Source: an uncultured Bacilli bacterium (GTDB lineage: Bacteria; Bacillota_I; Bacilli_A; RF39; UBA660). Taken from it: DNA of 7,658 bases. The notes beneath the pieces are model-generated. The model was not told where the DNA came from. It searched no databases and was given only the letters and a program-made list of their open reading frames with translations. A program made the translations under genes and the position numbers. The stretch's first letter is position 1. Each line of letters opens with the position of its first letter. Of this stretch, positions 1 to 5,731 are shown one piece after another. Where the stretch lies: contig CASDHD010000055.1 of the NCBI GenBank assembly GCA_949280095.1, forward strand, positions 1 through 7,658. Reading direction: 5' to 3'.

Positions 1-55
1 CTCATGATATCATTTTTCTCTTTATTTTTCTAGAGTAGCTTGCCGAACAGGTCTA

Positions 56-274
56 TTATATATATAGTTTAGTTTTCGTAAGTTGTAGTCGATGCCCTTT
101 ACATGCATTTATTGCATTTTGAATATCAACTAAGCAAACTCTTTCAGACCAACTCCATTCATCGATTAAATTTTTTAAAATATCTAACATCAATGAAATA
201 TTTCCATCTGTGCTCTTTATAAGTAACTCAATTATTTCATTTGTAAAGAACTCACTTGGAAAAGGTTTAAAATA
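56..274 (-). pseudogene. C-terminal lid remnant of the AAA ATPase, same frame after the amber stop
   Basis: Directly after the TAG at 275-277 the same minus-strand frame stays open for 72 codons to a TAA at 56-58. The encoded text looks like an AAA+ lid: an FFTNEIIELL helix (residues 9-18 after the stop), then TDGNISLMLDILKNLI (22-37), which matches the 'GN.R..L..L' signature of ORC/Cdc6-like lids, then a helix IQNAINACKG (51-60). No internal start with a Shine-Dalgarno site is evident, so it is probably not translated independently. With it, the intact gene would encode about 330 residues. The likely explanation is a recent nonsense mutation; a sequencing error or readthrough is possible. 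The first 55 bases of the window hold no gene I can support. Confidence 0.6.
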
Positions 275-1051
275 CTATTTATTGGATTTCAAATTATTGT
301 AATCTTTAATCCTTTTTTCAAAAATTAATTTCACAACATCAATATTTTTTCCATAATCTATATTATAAGGAGAGAAAGTATAAAGCATACTATTTTCTTT
401 AAAATAAGTTTTATACCATTCGTTTGTTATAGTTTCATCATCAGTTGTAATAAGACAATTAGAAAATAAAGAAAAATACTCACTTAAAATGTGTTGTGCC
501 CTTTCACTAACTATCCAATCAAATCGGTCGATGCCAAGACTGATTGCATTTGTATAACAATACTTTTTAAAGTTTTCTAAAATTTCTCCAGATAATTCCT
601 GCGTACTTAATAGTAATTTTAATGGCGATTGTTTTTCAAGTGTTGAATCGTTAATATATTGAACTGTCTTTTTATGACTTTCATGAATAAAATCACTATA
701 TTTTGTAAAATTAGCATGATAAGTAAATTCATAATAATTTTTTATATACCAAAGAATTTGAAATACCATTTGTTCTTCGCAATAATGTCTTAAAAAATCT
801 TCTGTATAAATTGGATTTTGATCTAAATCCATTGAAAATCTTGCTAAATCAAACTTTGCTAAAAGAAAAGGATTTTCGCTTACTGCTTTTCTTTCTTGCA
901 TACGTTCTAAAAGTACGCTTTTTCCATTTCCGCGACCTATTAAAATGATTTTATCAATATTTGATTTTTCTAATTCTCTGCATATTGTATCAACTGGCTC
1001 CTTCACAAACATTTCACTTTGAATTAATGTGCTTGGATGTATTTTTTTCAT
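275..1051 (-). CDS. AAA-type P-loop ATPase (ORC/Cdc6-like), truncated by in-frame amber
   Basis: This reads as a 258-residue P-loop ATPase of unknown role. Visible are a Walker A-like loop, GRGNGKS (residues 39-45, Lys44), followed by VLLERM as in families with a GPRGNGKT loop; a possible Walker B strand ISLGIDRFD (170-178, Asp175 and Asp178); a sensor-1-like strand CLITTDDE (199-206); and a KLIFEKRIKDY helix (241-251) like the start of an ORC/Cdc6 lid. The frame then meets TAG at 275-277, and the rest of the lid is encoded in the same frame beyond it, so the product lacks most of its C-terminal lid. The P-loop is also one residue short of GxxxxGK[ST]. The start is the first ATG, preceded by AGAAGG (1063-1068 on the complement) with an 11-nt spacer. 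It is divergent from mnmE and unrelated to that operon. ATPase type is inferred from motifs; I do not recognise a specific family, and the gene may be decaying. Confidence 0.6.
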   Translation of the reverse strand: MKKIHPSTLIQSEMFVKEPVDTICRELEKSNIDKIILIGRGNGKSVLLERMQERKAVSENPFLLAKFDLARFSMDLDQNPIYTEDFLRHYCEEQMVFQILWYIKNYYEFTYHANFTKYSDFIHESHKKTVQYINDSTLEKQSPLKLLLSTQELSGEILENFKKYCYTNAISLGIDRFDWIVSERAQHILSEYFSLFSNCLITTDDETITNEWYKTYFKENSMLYTFSPYNIDYGKNIDVVKLIFEKRIKDYNNLKSNK

Positions 1052-1074
1052 ACCTAAACCTACCTTCTAATAAT

Positions 1075-1080
1075 ATTATA
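1075..1080 (-). promoter_or_regulatory. Candidate -10 box for the ATPase gene
   Basis: The complement reads TATAAT, a perfect -10 hexamer, 23 nt upstream of the ATPase start and just upstream of its AGAAGG ribosome site. No convincing -35 lies at 16-18 nt (the region is a T run). In DNA this AT-rich a perfect hexamer can occur by chance, so this is tentative. Confidence 0.3.
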
Positions 1081-1160
1081 CAATAATCTTCTTGGAAAAA
1101 AAACTTCTTTGCAAATGAATGAAACAAAAATGTACCAAAAGAAAGACTTCGTGTTTTTTA

Positions 1161-1189
1161 TTTAAGTATCTTTATTTTTGTGCTATAAT
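1161..1189 (+). promoter_or_regulatory. Promoter of the mnmE operon (extended -10)
   Basis: TGCTATAAT at 1181-1189 is a perfect extended -10 element (TG, one base, TATAAT) for the housekeeping sigma factor. The hexamer 17 nt upstream, TTTAAG (1161-1166), is a poor -35, as is common with extended -10 promoters. Transcription would start near 1195-1197, leaving a leader of only about 20 nt before the mnmE ATG at 1215. No other strong promoter precedes the next two genes, so this probably drives the operon. Confidence 0.7.
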
Positions 1190-1191
1190 AC

Positions 1192-1214
1192 GAAGCGATT
1201 GGAAGGGACGCTTT
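1192..1214 (+). promoter_or_regulatory. Short leader hairpin with the mnmE ribosome site in its loop
   Basis: AAGCG (1193-1197) pairs with CGCTT (1209-1213), with a possible outer G-U pair 1192/1214. The 11-nt loop contains GGAAGGG (1201-1207), the Shine-Dalgarno site of mnmE, 7 nt before the ATG at 1215. The stem has only five or six pairs, so it could be fortuitous, but it includes nearly the whole inferred leader. Pairing is seen in the sequence; any regulatory effect is inference. Confidence 0.35.
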
Positions 1215-2564
1215 ATGGAAGATACAATAGTAGCAATATCGACTTCTTTAGGCCGTGGTGCTATTTCCATTATTCGTGTAAGTGGAAATGATGCTGTCTA
1301 TAGAGTAAATAATATCTTTAAAGGAAAAGATTTGACAAAAGCAAAAAGTCATACCATTCACTATGGTTATATTGTAGATGGTGAAGAAGAAATAGATGAA
1401 GTATTAGTTAGTGTTATGATAGCACCTAAAACTTTTACAACAGAAGACATTGTGGAGATAAATTGTCATGGAGGTATTGCAACAACCAATCGTATTTTAG
1501 AACTACTAGTAACCAATGGTGCCCGTATTGCTGAACCAGGAGAATTTACTAAAAGAGCATTTTTAAATGGTCGTATAAGTTTACTCGAAGCAGAATCCGT
1601 AAGTGATTTAATCGAGTCAAAAAGTGAAAAACAACGCGTTATGGCTCTAAATGGAGTGAATGGTCGACTTACAAATATGGTTAGAAAGATAAGAGACAAT
1701 ATTTTAAATATCGTAGCAAATATTGAGGTAAACATTGATTATCCTGAATACGATGATGCTATTGAAGTTACCCACGACTATTTAAAAAAACAAGTATATA
1801 CTATTGAAAGTGATCTAAAACTGTTACTATCCAATGCACGTGTTGGAAAAATAATTAGATCTGGAATAGATATTGCTCTAGTAGGACGTCCTAATGTTGG
1901 TAAAAGCAGTATTTTAAATGCTTTACTTAATGAAGAAAAAGCAATTGTTACAGATATATCTGGTACAACACGTGATGTGATTGAAGCTAGCATGTCATTA
2001 AATGGTATAGAAATCATTTTAATTGATACAGCAGGAATTAGAGAAACAGAAGATGTCGTAGAAAAAATAGGTGTTGATAAAAGTAAACAAATTATTGAAA
2101 GTGCCGATTTAGTTATTTTAGTCCTAAATAATAATGAAGAATTAACAAAAGATGATCAAGAATTGTTAGAAAGTATCAAAGAAAAATCACATATTATTTT
2201 TGTAAACAAAACAGATTTAGATGAGAGATTAAATTTAAAAACAATGCAAAATGTAGTAAGAGGAAACACAAAAGATTTAAATGGTTTAGAAAATTTAAAA
2301 CAAAAAATAATTGAAATGTATAATTTAGATAAAATCAATGAAAAGGATTTAACTTATCTTTCAAATGTACGTCAGATAACTTTAGTAAAAGAAGCATTAG
2401 AAAATATAGAACAAGTTCTACAAGATTTAGAAAAAAATATTCCTATAGATATGTTAGAAATTCATTTAAGAAATGCTTTTGAACAATTAGGCATATTAAT
2501 TGGAGAGACTTATGAAGATGAACTAATTGATAAATTATTTAAAAACTTTTGTTTAGGAAAATAG
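1215..2564 (+). CDS. mnmE: tRNA uridine-5-carboxymethylaminomethyl modification GTPase MnmE
   Basis: MnmE (TrmE/ThdF) is the GTPase that, with MnmG, installs the (carboxymethyl)aminomethyl group at C5 of wobble U34 in certain tRNAs; it acts in the cytoplasm as a dimer. The 449 residues match the family length. The N-terminal formyl-THF-binding/dimerization domain starts with the typical MEDTIVAIST. The embedded Ras-like G domain shows G1 GRPNVGKS (224-231), G2 TTRD (251-254), G3 DTAG (271-274) and G4 NKTD (331-334). The protein ends in FCLGK with the invariant Cys446, so the TAG stop is genuine. I chose the ATG at 1215: it has GGAAGGG 7 nt upstream and gives the conserved N terminus. The open frame extends up to 1119, but that stretch overlaps the promoter and is not MnmE-like. 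First gene of the operon; the next start is 19 nt downstream. Confidence 0.98.
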   Translation: MEDTIVAISTSLGRGAISIIRVSGNDAVYRVNNIFKGKDLTKAKSHTIHYGYIVDGEEEIDEVLVSVMIAPKTFTTEDIVEINCHGGIATTNRILELLVTNGARIAEPGEFTKRAFLNGRISLLEAESVSDLIESKSEKQRVMALNGVNGRLTNMVRKIRDNILNIVANIEVNIDYPEYDDAIEVTHDYLKKQVYTIESDLKLLLSNARVGKIIRSGIDIALVGRPNVGKSSILNALLNEEKAIVTDISGTTRDVIEASMSLNGIEIILIDTAGIRETEDVVEKIGVDKSKQIIESADLVILVLNNNEELTKDDQELLESIKEKSHIIFVNKTDLDERLNLKTMQNVVRGNTKDLNGLENLKQKIIEMYNLDKINEKDLTYLSNVRQITLVKEALENIEQVLQDLEKNIPIDMLEIHLRNAFEQLGILIGETYEDELIDKLFKNFCLGK

Positions 2565-2583
2565 AATTTGGAAGTGATAGTAA

Positions 2584-3075
2584 ATGATTCAACTAGGAAC
2601 AATTGAAGATATAGCAGAAATTATAACAATTATTAATGAAGTAAAAAAGGAAATGGAAGAAGAAAAAAATCCTCAATGGAGTGAAGACGATTATCCGAAT
2701 TTTAAAATACCTAGCGATATTGAAAATAGAAATTTATATGTATATAAAGATAACAATATTATGGAAGGTTTTATTGTAATAGAACAAGACAATGGAGAAT
2801 ATAAAGATTTAGTAAAAACGAGTCAAGAAAAATCATGTGTAATTCATAGATTAACAGTTTCTCAAAAATATCGAAATTTAGGAATAGCAAAAAAGCTAAT
2901 GCAATTTGCAGAGGAAATAGCCTTTCAAAATGCTAGTAAAGTATTAAAAGGGGACACAGAAGTTTCTAATATAAAAATGAATAACTTATTTAAAAAATTA
3001 GGATATATTGAAAAAGGAAAGTTTTCTTATGAAGATTATCCAGGAAACTACATTTATTATGAAAAAACATTGTAA
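2584..3075 (+). CDS. GNAT-family N-acetyltransferase
   Basis: This 163-residue protein is a GCN5-related acetyltransferase, using acetyl-CoA to acetylate an unknown amine. The fold is recognisable from the N-terminal 'T..DI..I..I' helix (residues 6-19), the substrate-side QWSEDDYP segment (31-38), motif A with strand HRLTV (88-92) followed by the acetyl-CoA pyrophosphate loop RNLGIA (97-102, RxxGxA), and motif B with N133/N134 and LFKKLGY (135-141). Length fits a single-domain GNAT. The start has a strong ribosome site, GGAAGTGAT (2570-2578), 5 nt before the ATG. It lies between mnmE and mnmG, which are normally adjacent, so it is probably a later insertion into the operon. The neighbourhood suggests tRNA or ribosome modification, but nothing in the sequence identifies the substrate; family confident, function unknown. 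Confidence 0.88.
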   Translation: MIQLGTIEDIAEIITIINEVKKEMEEEKNPQWSEDDYPNFKIPSDIENRNLYVYKDNNIMEGFIVIEQDNGEYKDLVKTSQEKSCVIHRLTVSQKYRNLGIAKKLMQFAEEIAFQNASKVLKGDTEVSNIKMNNLFKKLGYIEKGKFSYEDYPGNYIYYEKTL

Positions 3076-3110
3076 GTAATAAAAAATTAAAATTAACTTA
3101 TGATGAATAG

Positions 3111-3118
3111 AAGGTGAT
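3111..3118 (+). promoter_or_regulatory. Ribosome binding site that sets the mnmG GTG start
   Basis: AAGGTGAT (3111-3118) closely matches the anti-Shine-Dalgarno complement. Two in-frame starts, GTG 3114 and ATG 3117, fall inside this site and are too close to be used. The GTG at 3123 lies 8 nt after the AAGG core and gives the usual MnmG N terminus, so it is the probable start. Confidence 0.75.
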
Positions 3119-3122
3119 GCAA

Positions 3123-4988
3123 GTGAAATATGATTGTATAGTAGTTGGTGGTGGACATGCAGGTTGTGAAGCCGCACATATTGCAGCTTTCATGGGAAAG
3201 AAAACGTTACTCGTTACCATGAATAAAAACAATATCGCTGATATGCCATGTAATCCTTCAATTGGAGGAACGGCAAAAGGTGTAATTGTCCGTGATATTG
3301 ATGCTTTAGGTGGCCTTATGGGTCGAGTTGCAGATAAATCTCATTTTCAAATCAAAATGTTAAATAGTAAAAAAGGTCCAGCTGTCCGTTCTCTTCGTTG
3401 CCAAGCAGATAAAATCACTTACCCTAAAAATATGTTAAAAGAACTAGAGAAGACAGAAAATTTAACGATTCAAGAAGCAATGGTCGAAGATATCTTAGTA
3501 GAAGATAACAAAATCAAAGGTATAGTTTTAGCAAATAGCGAAACCATTTTGTGTGATGCCTTGATATTAACTACAGGGACTTATTTAAAGAGTAACATTT
3601 TAAGAGGTGCTTCTTCCATAGAAGGTGGACCTCATGGTGAAGCAAGAAGCAATTTCTTAAGTGATAACTTAAAAAAATTAGGCTTTACTATTCAAAGATT
3701 AAAAACTGGAACACCACCTAGAATAAAGGCAAATTCGATTGATTTTTCTGTTTGTAGTCCCGAGTATGGAGATGATACTTATTATACATTTTCACATGAT
3801 ATTAAACCACAATATAAAATAGAAGAACAACAGAAATGCTATTTAATTTATACCAATGAGAACACCCATAAAATTATTATGGATAATTTGGATAAATCGA
3901 GTATGTATGGTGGATATGTAACAGGTGTAGGTCCAAGATACTGTCCTTCTATTGAAGATAAAATAGTTCGATTTAAAGATAAAGAAAGACATCAACTTTT
4001 TTTAGAACCAGAAAGTATGCATTATGATGAATGGTACATCCAAGGTTTTTCAACTAGTATGCCTAGTGATGTACAAGAAGAAATGGTTCATAGTTTAAAA
4101 GGTTTAGAACATGCTATAATTACTAAATATGCTTATGCGATTGAATATGATGCTATTGACCCTTTACAATTAAAACCATCTTTAGAAACAAAAGTAGTTG
4201 AAAACTTATTTACGGCAGGACAAATTAATGGAACTAGTGGTTATGAAGAAGCTGCTGGCCAAGGCTTAATAGCAGGAATCAATGCTGTAAGAAAACTAAA
4301 CAACTTAGAACCTTTTATTCTAAAAAGAAACGAATCTTATATTGGGGTTTTAATTGATGATTTAGTTACTAAAGGAACTCAAGAACCCTATCGAATGCTA
4401 ACAAGTAGGGCTGAATATCGTCTTCTTCTTCGTCATGACAATGCTGATTTACGTTTACGTGCATATGGTCATGATTTAGGCACTATTACGGATGAAATGT
4501 ATCAAAATTATTTAAACCGTATAGAACAAATAGAGAGTTTAAATGACTTTCTAAACAATACAAAACTAGAAATTACGGAGAGTATCAAAGACCTATTTAC
4601 AAAACATGAAATATCTTTGCCTCTTAACAAAACGACACTTTATGAACTATTAAAAAGACCTGAAATAACAATGGATTTCTTAGAACAAATTTTAACAATT
4701 TCTTATAGCGAAGATATTAAAGATGTTGTTACGATTGCAATAAAATATGATGGATATATCAAGAAATGTGAAAAAGAAATCGAGCGTATGTTAAAACTAG
4801 AAGAAAAACAAATCCCAAAAGATATCAATTACAAAAATGTCAAAAATCTTGCTAGTGAAGCAAGACAAAAATTTGAAGCTATTCGACCTATTTCCATTGG
4901 CCAAGCTTCACGAATTAGTGGTGTTAATCCCGCAGATATTTCCATACTTGCAGTTTATTTAAAAAAGGAATATGGTAAAAATGAATAA
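3123..4988 (+). CDS. mnmG: tRNA uridine-5-carboxymethylaminomethyl modification enzyme MnmG (GidA)
   Basis: MnmG is the FAD-dependent partner of MnmE; together they modify C5 of wobble U34 using methylene-THF and glycine or ammonium. The product is 621 residues, near the usual 620-630. Numbering from the GTG start: the Rossmann FAD loop GGGHAG (9-14); CNPSIGG (43-49) with a conserved Cys43; GPAVRSLRCQADK (85-97); RLKTGTPPR (192-200); GPRYCPSIEDK, whose Cys274 aligns with the functional Cys277 of the E. coli enzyme; AGQINGTSGYEEAAGQG beginning at 365; and the tRNA-binding block TSRAEYRLLLRHDNADLRL (427-445). The C-terminal MnmE-contacting helical domain ends with SIGQASRISGVNPADI. GTG at 3123 is preferred over upstream in-frame GTG/ATG codons, which lie inside the ribosome site. 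It overlaps rsmG by 8 nt, which suggests translational coupling. Confidence 0.98.
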   Translation: MKYDCIVVGGGHAGCEAAHIAAFMGKKTLLVTMNKNNIADMPCNPSIGGTAKGVIVRDIDALGGLMGRVADKSHFQIKMLNSKKGPAVRSLRCQADKITYPKNMLKELEKTENLTIQEAMVEDILVEDNKIKGIVLANSETILCDALILTTGTYLKSNILRGASSIEGGPHGEARSNFLSDNLKKLGFTIQRLKTGTPPRIKANSIDFSVCSPEYGDDTYYTFSHDIKPQYKIEEQQKCYLIYTNENTHKIIMDNLDKSSMYGGYVTGVGPRYCPSIEDKIVRFKDKERHQLFLEPESMHYDEWYIQGFSTSMPSDVQEEMVHSLKGLEHAIITKYAYAIEYDAIDPLQLKPSLETKVVENLFTAGQINGTSGYEEAAGQGLIAGINAVRKLNNLEPFILKRNESYIGVLIDDLVTKGTQEPYRMLTSRAEYRLLLRHDNADLRLRAYGHDLGTITDEMYQNYLNRIEQIESLNDFLNNTKLEITESIKDLFTKHEISLPLNKTTLYELLKRPEITMDFLEQILTISYSEDIKDVVTIAIKYDGYIKKCEKEIERMLKLEEKQIPKDINYKNVKNLASEARQKFEAIRPISIGQASRISGVNPADISILAVYLKKEYGKNE

Positions 4989-5688
4989 GGAAGAATTTAA
5001 AAAAGAATTAAAAAAACTTAAAATAGAATTAACAGAAGAACAAAAAAAACAATTTGAAATCTATAAAGATTTTTTAATCGAATACAATACACATACAAAT
5101 TTAACAGCAATTAAAGAAGAAAAAGAAATCTATTTGAAACATTTCTATGATTCTCTAACCATGAATGAATTTATAAAGGATAATAAGAAAATTCTAGACA
5201 TTGGAACAGGTGCAGGATTTCCTGGAATGGTACTCGCCCTACTCCATCCAAATTGCCATTTTGTTCTTTTGGACTCTAACAATAAAAAAACAACATTTTT
5301 AAAATTACTAAAGGAAAAATTAAATGTAACAAATGTAGAAATTGTTCATGCTCGCGCCGAAGAGTATGTGAGTCATCATAAAGAAGAATTCGATATTGTA
5401 ACATCACGTGCTGTAGCAGAACTAAGAATTTTAGCAGAACTATCCCTACCCGCTTTAAAAATAAGGGGTCATTTTATTCCCTTAAAAGCAAATATAGAAA
5501 ATGAATTTCTTCTTTTTTTAGAAAGTTTAGAAGAATTAAAAGGAAAATTAATCGAGACCAAAGATTTCTATTTACCTATAGAAAATAGCAAACGAACAAT
5601 CCTTGTAGTTGAACATTTTTCTCATACTTTCGAAATTTATCCTAGATGTTATGATAAAATTCTTAAAAAGCCACTTGTAAAAAAGTAA
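4981..5688 (+). CDS. rsmG: 16S rRNA (guanine527-N7)-methyltransferase RsmG (GidB)
   Basis: RsmG methylates N7 of G527 in the 530 loop of 16S rRNA using SAM; loss is known to give low-level streptomycin resistance in several bacteria. The 235-residue product fits the family. It shows the N-terminal EYNTHTNLTAI and LKHFYDSL segments, the SAM-binding loop DIGTGAGFPG (73-82), the acidic strand end LLDS with Asp98, TSRAVA (141-146), the PLKA strand that follows, and the closing YPRCYDKILKKPL typical of Gram-positive RsmG. The start at 4981 gives MNKEEF, like the MNxEEF start of Bacillus RsmG, with AGGA 11 nt upstream. An in-frame ATG at 4972 lies only 3 nt after the GG of that site, so it is less likely. 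The start overlaps the end of mnmG by 8 nt, the usual coupled arrangement. Confidence 0.97.
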   Translation: MNKEEFKKELKKLKIELTEEQKKQFEIYKDFLIEYNTHTNLTAIKEEKEIYLKHFYDSLTMNEFIKDNKKILDIGTGAGFPGMVLALLHPNCHFVLLDSNNKKTTFLKLLKEKLNVTNVEIVHARAEEYVSHHKEEFDIVTSRAVAELRILAELSLPALKIRGHFIPLKANIENEFLLFLESLEELKGKLIETKDFYLPIENSKRTILVVEHFSHTFEIYPRCYDKILKKPLVKK

Positions 5689-5703
5689 TAAATAATGTAT
5701 ATT
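5675..5703 (+). promoter_or_regulatory. Possible internal promoter for the noc gene
   Basis: TTGTAA (5675-5680) and TATATT (5698-5703) are separated by exactly 17 nt. They match the sigma-A consensus at 4 of 6 and 5 of 6 positions. Transcription would start near 5710, just before the noc ribosome site. The -35 lies in the last codons of rsmG. Chance matches are frequent in AT-rich DNA, so this would at most give noc some expression independent of the operon promoter. Confidence 0.35.
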
Positions 5704-5731
5704 AATAATAGGCTAAAGGGGCTGATTAGTT

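Noticed and set aside
4..13. ATGATATCAT perfect palindrome followed by T residues
   Set aside because: Ten bases with no loop are too short for a terminator, and there is no known site match at the window edge; chance is likely in AT-rich DNA.
275..277. TAG recoded as a sense codon in this organism
   Set aside because: mnmE ends at TAG immediately after the conserved FCLGK terminus, so TAG acts as stop here. No pyrrolysine-type context is visible.
1119..1214. N-terminal extension of mnmE from an upstream in-frame ATG
   Set aside because: It covers the extended -10 promoter, has no MnmE similarity, and the ATG at 1215 has a good ribosome site and gives the conserved N terminus.
1966..1976. 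CACGTG cores (also near 1838 and 5404) as possible parS sites
   Set aside because: Only the six-base core matches; the flanking bases of the parS palindrome TGTTTCACGTGAAACA are absent. All lie in coding sequence.
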